Below are positions 1 to 6,052 of a stretch of DNA of 7,296 nucleotides, piece by piece (the stretch's first letter is position 1; every line of letters starts with the position of its first letter). The position numbers were made by a program, and so were the translations under genes. Where the stretch lies: the NCBI GenBank assembly GCA_012511425.1, contig JAAZGC010000177.1, forward strand, positions 1-7,296. Direction: 5' to 3'. Under the pieces are notes generated by a model. That model worked only from the letters and a program-made list of their open reading frames with translations, had not been told where the DNA came from and did not search any database. Source of the DNA: Clostridiales bacterium (GTDB lineage Bacteria; Bacillota; Clostridia; Oscillospirales; CAG-272).

Positions 1-1453
1 CAACCGCTTCGTTGTCGGCGGAATTGATTATCGCAAGCACGCGGCAGCCGGATGTTTTGCATTCTTCATAGCCGCGGAATTCGGTCTTCGGCAGATCGGC
101 TAAATAATCAAAGGATTCGCCTACCCAACCGAAATCTCCGAGGGATGCGCGGGCGGCGCGGGCGCGCTCTTTCTGCTCGGTCAGCAGCTTGCGGTAACCC
201 TCTTCGTCGACGCCGATCGATTTTTCGGCGGCGATTTCGCGGGTGAGGTCGATGTTGAAGCCGTAGGTATCGCTGAGCTTGAATACGTCGGCGCCGTCGA
301 GGGTGTCTTTGCCCGCCTCTTTGGCGGCGGCGATCATGCCGGAGAGGATGTCGAGCCCCGCGTCAATCGTGGCGGCGAAGCGCTCCTCCTCGATCCGCAT
401 CAGCTTCTTTATATAATCGAGATTATCGGTAAGTTCGGAATATTCGGGATAGTTTTCGCGCGCGACCGTCTCGACGACTTCGCAGAGGAAAACTCCCTTT
501 ATGCCGAGCAGCCGTCCGTGGCGGGCGGCGCGGCGGATAAGGCGGCGAAGCACGTAGCCTCTGCCTTCGTTCGACGGCACGACGCCGTCGGAGATAAGGA
601 ATGTCGAGGCGCGGACGTGGTCGGTGATAACCCGCAGGCTGATATCCGTCTTCGGGTCTTCGCCGTATTTTACTCCGGCAATCGAGCATATCTTCTGCAT
701 GATATTGCGGACGGTATCGACTTCAAAGAGGTTGTTCACCCCCTGCATGATGCAGGCCATCCGCTCAAGTCCCATTCCGGTGTCGATGTTCGGATGGGAG
801 AGGGGGGTGTAGTTGCCCTTTCCGTCGCCGTCAAACTGCGTGAAGACGAGGTTCCAGAACTCCATGAACCTGTCGCAGTCGCAGCCCGGCTTGCAGTCGG
901 GGGAGCCGCAGCCGAATTCGGGACCGCGGTCGAAGTAAATCTCGGAGCAGGGACCGCAGGGACCGGAACCGATCTCCCAGAAGTTATCCGCTTTGCCGAG
1001 CCGGACGATGCGTTCTTCCGGCATTCCGACTTCGTCTCTCCAGATGTCGCGCGCCTCGTCGTCGTTTTCGTATATCGTCGCCCAGACGCGGTCTTTCGGG
1101 AGCTTCAGCCATTCGGTAACATATTCCCATGCCCAGAGGATAGCCTCGCGCTTGAAATAATCGCCGAAGCTGAAGTTGCCGAGCATCTCGAAATAGGTGC
1201 CGTGGCGGGCGGTTATTCCGACCCGCTCGATATCCGGCGTTCTGATGCACTTCTGGCAGGTGGTCATGCGGCGGTTCGGCGGAACTTCTTCGCCGGTGAA
1301 ATATTTTTTGAGCGGCGCCATTCCGGCGTTAATCAGCAGCAGCGACTTGTCGTGCAGCGGGACGAGCGGAAAGCTCTTGTGGCGCAGGCTGCCCTTGCTT
1401 TCAAAAAAGCGCAGGAAGCTTTCGCGTATATCGTTAAGGGACATCCATTCCAT
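1..1453 (-). CDS. alaS: Alanyl-tRNA synthetase, N-terminal 484 residues (3' end off window)
   Basis: This enzyme charges tRNA-Ala with alanine in the cytoplasm, using ATP. The frame is open from the start at 1453 to the left edge and gives about 484 residues; full AlaRS is usually about 870-880, so the editing domain and C-Ala domain lie outside. The N-terminus reads MEWMSLNDIRESFLRFFESK, a standard clostridial AlaRS start. Class II motif 2 is seen around residues 83-100 (RHGTYFEMLGNFSFGDYF) and motif 3 at 226-231 (GMGLER). The tRNA-recognition helical part follows, with a VLRRLLRRAARHGR stretch and DTYGFNIDLT. A Cys-rich insert with Cys182, 187, 191 and 193 sits before the DRFMEFWNLVF block, as in many Firmicute AlaRS. 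The ATG at 1453 has AGAAGG about 10 nt upstream; an in-frame ATG at 1444 is the alternative. No frameshift is seen. The identification is very secure; only the C-terminus is unknown. Confidence 0.97.
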   Translation of the reverse strand, partial: MEWMSLNDIRESFLRFFESKGSLRHKSFPLVPLHDKSLLLINAGMAPLKKYFTGEEVPPNRRMTTCQKCIRTPDIERVGITARHGTYFEMLGNFSFGDYFKREAILWAWEYVTEWLKLPKDRVWATIYENDDEARDIWRDEVGMPEERIVRLGKADNFWEIGSGPCGPCSEIYFDRGPEFGCGSPDCKPGCDCDRFMEFWNLVFTQFDGDGKGNYTPLSHPNIDTGMGLERMACIMQGVNNLFEVDTVRNIMQKICSIAGVKYGEDPKTDISLRVITDHVRASTFLISDGVVPSNEGRGYVLRRLIRRAARHGRLLGIKGVFLCEVVETVARENYPEYSELTDNLDYIKKLMRIEEERFAATIDAGLDILSGMIAAAKEAGKDTLDGADVFKLSDTYGFNIDLTREIAAEKSIGVDEEGYRKLLTEQKERARAARASLGDFGWVGESFDYLADLPKTEFRGYEECKTSGCRVLAIINSADNEAV

Positions 1454-1504
1454 ATCGGGAAAACCTTCTTTATCATATTTTCTGTAATTTATATCCGAAT
1501 TATT

Positions 1505-1533
1505 ATTATATCAAACCCGGTGATAATTGTCAA
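1505..1533 (-). promoter_or_regulatory. Sigma-A promoter of alaS
   Basis: On the minus strand TTGACA (1533-1528) and TATAAT (1510-1505) are separated by exactly 17 bp, a perfect consensus. The expected start is near 1498, leaving a leader of about 45 nt before the alaS ATG. That is too short for a T-box riboswitch, and none is visible. Confidence 0.85.
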
Positions 1534-1621
1534 GGCTGCAAATGTTATAAATGAACAAATTGAAAAAAGCGAACGGAATACAAAGCAGAACTCCCCTCGA
1601 TGAATATTTTTAAACAAGCCG

Positions 1622-1650
1622 TTGACAAAACGCGCCATATGACATATAAT
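1622..1650 (+). promoter_or_regulatory. Sigma-A promoter of the solute-binding protein gene
   Basis: TTGACA (1622-1627), a 17-bp spacer and TATAAT (1645-1650) form a perfect consensus promoter. The expected start is near 1657, giving a leader of about 41 nt. It faces away from the alaS promoter, with 88 bp between the two -35 boxes. I see no convincing operator or catabolite-repression site overlapping it. Confidence 0.87.
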
Positions 1651-1685
1651 AAAAGCAGGCAAGATACACTGACGGTAAAACATTC

Positions 1686-1690
1686 GGAGG
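1686..1690 (+). promoter_or_regulatory. Ribosome binding site that fixes the lipoprotein start
   Basis: GGAGG at 1686-1690 is 7 nt from the ATG at 1698 but only 1 nt from an in-frame TTG at 1692. The ATG is therefore the real start, and a start at the TTG would add two spurious residues. Confidence 0.85.
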
Positions 1691-1697
1691 ATTGACC

Positions 1698-3140
1698 ATG
1701 AAGCGACTTTTATCTGTTTTGCTGGCAGCGCTTATGCTGCTGCCGCTCGCCGCCTGCGGCAGCTCCGACGGCGGAGATGCGGCTGAAATCACGACCGCCG
1801 TGACTGCCGGAGAAACTGCGGCCGCAGAGGACACTTACGTTTACGACGGGCTGCCGGACAGCGACTACGGCGGCGCCGATATGCACATCCTCACCACTAC
1901 CTGGTATCAGGCGAAAAACTATATCTACGCCGAGAACCTCAACGGCGAAGTCATCAACGACGCGCTGTATGAGCAGCGTTCCGAAGTCTCGGAGCGCTTC
2001 AATGTCACGATAAGCCTTACGTCAAAAGACGATCACGGCGTTGTTGCGTCAAATGTTGACAAGATGGTGCTTGCCGGTGACGACACATATGACATGGTTT
2101 TCAACCACGACCTGGTTACGGTCGGCAATGCGCTCCGCGGCGACTTCATCAATATTCTGAACATCGGCGGCATCGACTTTGACAAGCCCTGGTGGAAAGG
2201 TTCCACCGATATCTTTACCGTGAACGGCAAGCTGCTTTTCACCGCTAATCATTTCGCGCTGAGCGGCATCTACATGAACTGCATACTCGCATACAACAAG
2301 GACATCGCGGCTTCGTACAACATCGAAATCCCGTACGACAACGTTCGCGCCGGCAGGTGGTATCTGGATGACCTTATAAAGATCACCGCGGATGTTACCT
2401 CCGATATCGACGGCGACGGGAAAATGACCGAAAATGATATGTACGGCTTCCTCACCAGCTATTACGGCGATATGGCGATACAGTCCGACCTCGGCGGTAC
2501 CGTCATATCCAAGGACGCCGACGGCTATCTGGTGCTTGAATACGACCTCGATCGCCTTGTCTCGATAATGCAGGCGGTTGAGCGGCTGTATGAAAACGGC
2601 TCCAACAAATACGGCGCCAGCAATGAGTTCGGAGCCGACCTCTTCATGCGCAACCAGGGGCTCTTTACCTTTTCGGAAACCCGCGTGCTTTACGAAAAGG
2701 TGCGGACATCGGATGTGGTTTACGGCGTAATGCCTTTCCCGAAATTCGATGAGCTGCAGGAGGATTACCGCTCCTCCGGCTATGATATCTACTGGGGAAT
2801 ACCGGTTCCGGCTGCCGATCGCGCCGAGATGATCGCGACTCTTGCGGTTGCCATGAGCTGCTACAACTACAACAACGTAGTCCCGAAGGTGTGGGAGCTG
2901 GTGCTCGGCAGCAAGCTTTCCGACTCGCCCGACGACACCGACATGTTCGAGATAATCCGCGACGTTCAGTATGTCGACCTCGGCTACGCCTTCAGCGGCG
3001 AATCTTCAAGGCTGACGCAGCTTTGCTTCCTTCTGCAGAATACCGATTCGGGCAGTGTGGCATCCTATATCGAAAAGAGAGCGAATGTGGCCAAAGACCT
3101 TGAAAAGATAAACGCGAAATTCGACGAGGTCATCGGGTAA
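1698..3140 (+). CDS. ABC-type extracellular solute-binding lipoprotein
   Basis: This 480-residue protein is probably the substrate receptor of an ABC importer, anchored to the outer face of the membrane. The signal peptide is positively charged (MKR), then hydrophobic, and ends in a lipobox Leu17-Ala-Ala-Cys20, so Cys20 should be lipidated. A short Ser/Gly/Thr/Ala-rich linker follows to about residue 45. The remainder resembles clostridial solute-binding proteins of the large family 1 group: YDMVFNHD, LAYNKDIAASYNIEIPYD and a central WYLDDLIKI block, with VYGVMPFPKFDE and a YWGIPVPA segment later. An EF-hand-like loop, DIDGDGKMTEND, lies at residues 236-247, with Asp/Asn/Glu in positions suited to calcium. 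The substrate cannot be told from sequence; sugars or oligosaccharides are common in this family. No permease or ATPase gene adjoins it: alaS is upstream and the convergent feo operon downstream, so it seems monocistronic with its own strong promoter and terminator. The family call is good; the substrate is unknown. Confidence 0.85.
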   Translation: MKRLLSVLLAALMLLPLAACGSSDGGDAAEITTAVTAGETAAAEDTYVYDGLPDSDYGGADMHILTTTWYQAKNYIYAENLNGEVINDALYEQRSEVSERFNVTISLTSKDDHGVVASNVDKMVLAGDDTYDMVFNHDLVTVGNALRGDFINILNIGGIDFDKPWWKGSTDIFTVNGKLLFTANHFALSGIYMNCILAYNKDIAASYNIEIPYDNVRAGRWYLDDLIKITADVTSDIDGDGKMTENDMYGFLTSYYGDMAIQSDLGGTVISKDADGYLVLEYDLDRLVSIMQAVERLYENGSNKYGASNEFGADLFMRNQGLFTFSETRVLYEKVRTSDVVYGVMPFPKFDELQEDYRSSGYDIYWGIPVPAADRAEMIATLAVAMSCYNYNNVVPKVWELVLGSKLSDSPDDTDMFEIIRDVQYVDLGYAFSGESSRLTQLCFLLQNTDSGSVASYIEKRANVAKDLEKINAKFDEVIG

Positions 3141-3167
3141 AACCCGGAAAATCAAAACACAAACGAA

Positions 3168-3209
3168 ATATCGCCGCAAAACCGTTCGACTTTTTGCGGC
3201 GATATATTT
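3168..3209. terminator. Bidirectional terminator between the lipoprotein gene and the feo operon
   Basis: A perfect 14-bp inverted repeat pairs 3168-3181 (ATATCGCCGCAAAA) with 3192-3205, around a 10-nt loop. It lies 28 bp after the lipoprotein stop codon. On the plus strand the tail is only ATTTA. On the minus strand the tail is T-rich (TTCGTTTG followed by GTTTT). It therefore probably serves both convergent transcripts. A second, tiny hairpin (CGGGT-AAA-ACCCG, 3134-3146) overlaps the lipoprotein stop codon. Confidence 0.75.
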
Positions 3210-3277
3210 ATGCGTAATTTGTTTCGGGAAGATTCGCCCATATACGCGGAGGCTTCAAATAATCAGTTCATCCGGAT

Positions 3278-3430
3278 TCAGCCTTTTGACTTTTCTTTAT
3301 CGGCGCCCGCGCACTTATTTGCATACGGACAGCCGGCACAAGTCCCGCCGCGCTTCTTTGAGCGGACAAGGTACCATATAATGCCCGACACAACGGCAAG
3401 CAAGACCATAACGATTATAATATTTTCCAT
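3278..3430 (-). CDS. FeoB-associated Cys-rich small membrane protein
   Basis: This 50-residue protein has an N-terminal membrane helix (ENIIIVMVLLAVVSGIIWYL, residues 2-21). A basic RSKKR stop-transfer patch follows (23-27), then a short Cys motif CAGCPYANKC (Cys31, Cys34, Cys40) and a Lys-rich end. The layout matches the small FeoB-associated Cys-rich membrane proteins (I recall Pfam PF12669) found beside feoB in Clostridia and relatives. Their role is unproven; the three Cys may bind or hand over ferrous iron at the cytoplasmic side of FeoB. The start at 3430 is 24 nt after the feoB stop, and AAGG lies 9 nt upstream of it. An in-frame ATG at 3436 is possible but leaves only 3 nt from AAGG. 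It is the last gene of the feo operon. The reading frame and context make it convincing despite its size. Confidence 0.85.
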   Translation of the reverse strand: MENIIIVMVLLAVVSGIIWYLVRSKKRGGTCAGCPYANKCAGADKEKSKG

Positions 3431-3454
3431 AATCATAAACCTTACTCAAATAAT

Positions 3455-5458
3455 TTAACTCTCGGCAGCGGCCAGAGTATACTCCGATTTCAGCTTCCTG
3501 TTTGTGTTAATAATCAAAGCAGCCACAACGGCAATCATGATAACCATGGCAATGAAACCGCCGACAGCGGCGCCGATATTAAGCGAGCCGCCGGTAACAA
3601 GAGTACCGATGGTGTAAACAAGATACGCGACGGTGTAGCCGGTGCCGAGCTGGAGAGCGATTCCGCCCCAGAGCCATTTGCCGCTCTTCATCTCGGAATT
3701 CATGGCGCCGATCGCCGCAAAACAGGGAGGAGTATAAAGGTTGAACATCAGATAAGCGAGAGCCGCGGCTTTGGTTATTGCCATTATGCCGGCGACTTCC
3801 GCGCCTGCGCCTTCCAGTAAAGCCAGCTCTTCGGCATCGATCAGGTTCTCAAGGCCGACAAAGCAGACCGCCAGTGTTCCGACTACATTCTCTTTTGCGA
3901 TGAGGCCGGTGACCGCTGCCGCGGCAAGCTGCCAGGACAGAACGCCGACTATCGGAACAAGCAGATATGCAAAGGGAGACGCTATTGAAGCGAGTATCGA
4001 CTGATCCGCCGACTCGGCAACGCTTAAGTTCCAGGAGAAGGTCTGCATAAGCTGTACCGCAAGGTTGCAAAGAAGGATAATCGTCGCAGCCTTGACGATG
4101 AAAGCCCATCCGCGTATAAACATCGACTTGACGGCGCCCCATAAGGAAGGGACCTTGTATTCGGGGAGTTCGATAATAAAGAAGGATTTTCTTGCTTTAT
4201 ATCCGGTTATCTTATTTACAAGCAGCGCGCCGAGGAAAATAAGCAATATGCCGGAAAGATACATAAGAGTGCTGACCCAGCCGGCGTCATCGAAAAACGC
4301 GCCGGTAAACAAGGCTATTACGGGAATTTTTGCGCCGCAGGGAATAAAGGGAGCAAGCATGGCGGTGGTTCTTCTTTCGCGCTCGTTGCGTATGGTACGG
4401 CTTGCCATAACGCCGGGAACCGCGCAGCCGATGGATATTACGAAGGGAATAACCGATTTGCCGGAAAGTCCGACCTTCTTGAATATCGGATCAAGCACAA
4501 CCGCAACGCGGGCCATATAACCGCAGTCTTCAAGCAGGGCGATCAGAAAATACATAACCATGATAAGAGGCAGAAAACCGACAACCGCTATTACGCCGCC
4601 GATGATGCCGTCAACAATAATCGTTGAGAGCAGCGGATTTACGTTTGCCAGCAGTTCGCCTGCCCAGCCTTGAAAAGTTTCCAGCCATCCTACAAGAATA
4701 TCGGCGATTGGAGTACCCACCCAAACCTGGGATATCTGAAACACCAGGAACATAACTGCGGCAAAAATCGGTATGCCGAGCCACTTATTTGTAAGTACCG
4801 CGTCGATCTTGTCTCCGATGTTTTTTTCTCTGGTGAGCACCTTGCGCGTCTCAACGGCTTCTACAATCTCGTTTACAAACTCAAAACGCCTGCGGTCGGC
4901 GGCTTCTACAACCGCTTTATCGGAAAGGTCGATGTCCCCCTGAACATAGGGGGCGGCCTGCGCGTCATCCGAATGGGCGACGGCGGCTTCGACTGCCGCT
5001 TTCAATCCTTCCGCAGAGGTGGAAACAGTGTTGACAACGGGACAGCCAAGCTTTGAAGACAGAGCGTCCGCATCGATCACGGTGCCCCTTTTCTCATTAA
5101 GGTCGCTTTTGTTGAGAGCTACAACCACCGGTATGCCAAGCTCCAGAAGCTGTGTTGTGAAGAAAAGACTGCGGCTTAGATTTGTGGCGTCGACGATGTT
5201 GATTATAACATCGGGGTTTTCCTTCTTCACGTAAGAGCTGGTTATGCTCTCTTCGCTTGTGAAGGGGGACATGGAGTATGCGCCGGGAAGGTCAACGGCG
5301 ATAAGCTGTTCGCTGCCTGCATACGTCTTTTTAATCGGATGCTCTTTCTTATCCAGGGTGACGCCCGCCCAGTTGCCGACTTTTTCATTGCGGCCGGTCA
5401 GGGCATTGAACATAGTGGTTTTACCCGAGTTCGGGTTTCCCGTCAAAGCAATTCTCAT
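3455..5458 (-). CDS. feoB: Ferrous iron transporter FeoB
   Basis: FeoB is an inner-membrane Fe(II) transporter with a cytoplasmic G-protein domain. All GTPase motifs are visible: G1 GNPNSGKTT (7-15), with Asn10 at the position tied to potassium-dependent activation in other FeoB proteins; G2 Thr34 in AGVTLD; G3 DLPG (56-59); G4 NKSD (116-119); and G5 STSAEG (146-151). A helical linker follows to about residue 225, then the membrane part begins with WLGIPIFAAVMFLVF. Gate 1 contains GCAVPGVMASRTI (344-356) with Cys345, then PCGAKIPV (373-380) with Cys374. Gate 2 contains GLIAKENVVGT (518-528), and LYTPPCFAAIG (574-584) carries Cys579. A final hydrophobic helix lies near 630-652. At 667 residues it is shorter than E. 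coli FeoB (773) but normal for clostridial forms. GAGG sits 7 nt before the ATG. feoA lies 114 nt upstream and the small Cys-rich gene directly downstream. A GTTAGC-type operator upstream suggests iron repression. Confidence 0.97.
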   Translation of the reverse strand: MRIALTGNPNSGKTTMFNALTGRNEKVGNWAGVTLDKKEHPIKKTYAGSEQLIAVDLPGAYSMSPFTSEESITSSYVKKENPDVIINIVDATNLSRSLFFTTQLLELGIPVVVALNKSDLNEKRGTVIDADALSSKLGCPVVNTVSTSAEGLKAAVEAAVAHSDDAQAAPYVQGDIDLSDKAVVEAADRRRFEFVNEIVEAVETRKVLTREKNIGDKIDAVLTNKWLGIPIFAAVMFLVFQISQVWVGTPIADILVGWLETFQGWAGELLANVNPLLSTIIVDGIIGGVIAVVGFLPLIMVMYFLIALLEDCGYMARVAVVLDPIFKKVGLSGKSVIPFVISIGCAVPGVMASRTIRNERERRTTAMLAPFIPCGAKIPVIALFTGAFFDDAGWVSTLMYLSGILLIFLGALLVNKITGYKARKSFFIIELPEYKVPSLWGAVKSMFIRGWAFIVKAATIILLCNLAVQLMQTFSWNLSVAESADQSILASIASPFAYLLVPIVGVLSWQLAAAAVTGLIAKENVVGTLAVCFVGLENLIDAEELALLEGAGAEVAGIMAITKAAALAYLMFNLYTPPCFAAIGAMNSEMKSGKWLWGGIALQLGTGYTVAYLVYTIGTLVTGGSLNIGAAVGGFIAMVIMIAVVAALIINTNRKLKSEYTLAAAES

Positions 5459-5512
5459 GATATTGCCTCATTCATCTGCTGTGTGTATTTTTCCTTGCGG
5501 ATATGTATATTA

Positions 5513-5528
5513 GTTAGCTTTGGCTAAC
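5513..5528. promoter_or_regulatory. Predicted metalloregulator operator C, between feoA and feoB
   Basis: The sequence GTTAGC-TTTG-GCTAAC is a perfect 6-bp inverted repeat with a 4-nt centre, and extends to AGTTAGC/GCTAACT (7 bp). It is the same palindrome as operators A and B upstream of feoA. It lies 55 bp before feoB. A TAATAT (-10-like) borders it at 5512-5507 on the minus strand but has no good -35. The site could control a second feoB start or act as a roadblock to elongation. Binding by the neighbouring DtxR-type protein is inferred. Confidence 0.75.
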
Positions 5529-5536
5529 TCACGGGC

Positions 5537-5563
5537 AAAAAAATAATCCGAAGATTATTTTTT
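5537..5563 (-). terminator. UUCG hairpin with T-run after feoA (terminator or attenuator)
   Basis: On the minus strand an 11-bp stem, AAAAAATAATC pairing with GATTATTTTTT, closes a TTCG loop to form the very stable C(UUCG)G tetraloop. It is followed by one further T in the run (seven T in total). It starts 9 nt after the feoA stop codon. The stem is AT-rich, so termination is probably partial and would reduce feoB expression relative to feoA. It could alternatively protect an RNA end or mark a processing site. Confidence 0.6.
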
Positions 5564-5572
5564 GTCGAAAAA

Positions 5573-5812
5573 TCAAACAATGATAGCCTTTGCCAGCTGA
5601 GTGTCAATGTTATAGCGTCCGTCTTTGATAGAAACGGTGCATCCGCCTTTGCGACGGGCTACAACGGTAATCGCCTCGCCCGCATAGCATCCGAGGGAAA
5701 ACAGAAAGGCGTTCAATTCTTCGTCGCCGGTTTTGATTTTTCGGATGATGTATTCTTTGCCTTCCACGGCGTCTTTTAAAGTCAGATCATTTGTCATTAT
5801 ATGTTCTCCCAT
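5573..5812 (-). CDS. feoA: FeoA family ferrous iron transport protein
   Basis: FeoA is a small cytoplasmic SH3-like protein that supports FeoB. The 79-residue product carries the family pattern: LKDAVEGKEYIIRKI, then GDEELNAFLFSLGCYAGEAITVV, and the closing IDTQLAKAIIV. This resembles the clostridial FeoA type closely. Two starts are possible. The ATG at 5812 follows AAAGGA by 6 nt. An in-frame ATG at 5797 gives MTNDLTLKD and follows GGGAGA by 7 nt; it would give the more usual FeoA length of 74. I report the longer form but cannot decide between them. The gene is first in the operon, behind the promoter at 5922-5894 with operators A and B, so repression by an iron-loaded regulator is likely. 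Confidence 0.92.
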   Translation of the reverse strand: MGEHIMTNDLTLKDAVEGKEYIIRKIKTGDEELNAFLFSLGCYAGEAITVVARRKGGCTVSIKDGRYNIDTQLAKAIIV

Positions 5813-5837
5813 GTATTTTCCTTTAAAGCTTCATTCT

Positions 5838-5853
5838 GTTAGCTATCGCTAAC
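5838..5853. promoter_or_regulatory. Predicted metalloregulator operator B in the feoA leader
   Basis: GTTAGC-TATC-GCTAAC is a perfect inverted repeat with the same 6-4-6 plan as operators A and C. It starts 33 bp from operator A, close to three helical turns, so proteins on A and B would sit on the same DNA face. It lies in the untranslated leader, about 26 bp before the feoA start. Confidence 0.8.
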
Positions 5854-5870
5854 TTGCGGGCTGAAGATTA

Positions 5871-5886
5871 GTTAGCCGAAGCTAAC
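5871..5886. promoter_or_regulatory. Predicted metalloregulator operator A at the feoA transcription start
   Basis: GTTAGC-CGAA-GCTAAC is a perfect 6-bp inverted repeat with a 4-nt centre. It begins 7 bp downstream of the feoA -10 box, so it covers the expected +1, the usual position for a repressor site. The half-site GTTAG is shared with the classical DtxR/IdeR box, but the two halves are further apart here. Confidence 0.82.
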
Positions 5887-5893
5887 CATAATA

Positions 5894-5922
5894 AGTATAC
5901 TATTATTTTCGTAATTTGTCAA
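5894..5922 (-). promoter_or_regulatory. Sigma-A promoter of the feo operon
   Basis: On the minus strand TTGACA (5922-5917), a 17-bp spacer and TATACT (5899-5894) make a near-consensus promoter. Transcription should start near 5887, directly at operator A. A strong promoter with operators at and beyond +1 fits repression when iron is plentiful. Confidence 0.85.
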
Positions 5923-5983
5923 TAGGATTTTCAGGCTTTTTCCGAAAATTAATGGTATTGTAACAATTTCTGATTTTTTGCCG

Positions 5984-6012
5984 TTGATTTTTCTTTCGGT
6001 TAGTGGTATCCT
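5984..6012 (+). promoter_or_regulatory. Probable promoter of the DtxR-type regulator gene
   Basis: TTGATT (5984-5989), a 17-bp spacer and TATCCT (6007-6012) make a fair sigma-A promoter, with a start near 6019 and a leader of about 34 nt. A lone GGTTAG half-site (5998-6003) lies in the spacer, with no matching second half. Operators A and B are about 100 bp or more upstream, so direct autoregulation is not evident. Confidence 0.6.
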
Positions 6013-6052
6013 GTATATGGAAATTTAAAATCTCTTATTCCTGGAGTTTATT

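Noticed and set aside
518..1603. A 361-residue open frame on the plus strand opposite alaS
   Set aside because: It lies entirely antisense to a certain alaS coding region and the alaS promoter, has low-complexity Ala/Val-rich composition, no ribosome binding site that I can see and no recognisable domain. It is a shadow of GC-rich codons.
1622..1644. A catabolite-repression (cre)-like element in the lipoprotein promoter
   Set aside because: The match TGACAAAACGCGCCA is out of register with the cre consensus and lacks the symmetric right half.
1489..1683. A 64-residue minus-strand open frame in the alaS/lipoprotein gap
   Set aside because: It covers both promoters, has no good ribosome binding site and resembles no family.
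1692..1697. TTG at 1692 as the lipoprotein start
   Set aside because: It is one base from GGAGG; the ATG at 1698 has correct spacing and gives a normal MKR signal peptide.
3210..3458. An 82-residue plus-strand open frame after the terminator
   Set aside because: It is antisense to the small FeoB-associated protein and the operon end, and no ribosome binding site is seen before its start.
4065..4520. A 151-residue plus-strand open frame inside feoB
   Set aside because: It is antisense to well-conserved FeoB membrane segments (gate region) and has no family resemblance.
5998..6003. GGTTAG in the regulator promoter as an autoregulatory operator
   Set aside because: Only one half-site is present, with no GCTAAC partner at the 4-nt spacing found in the other three sites.
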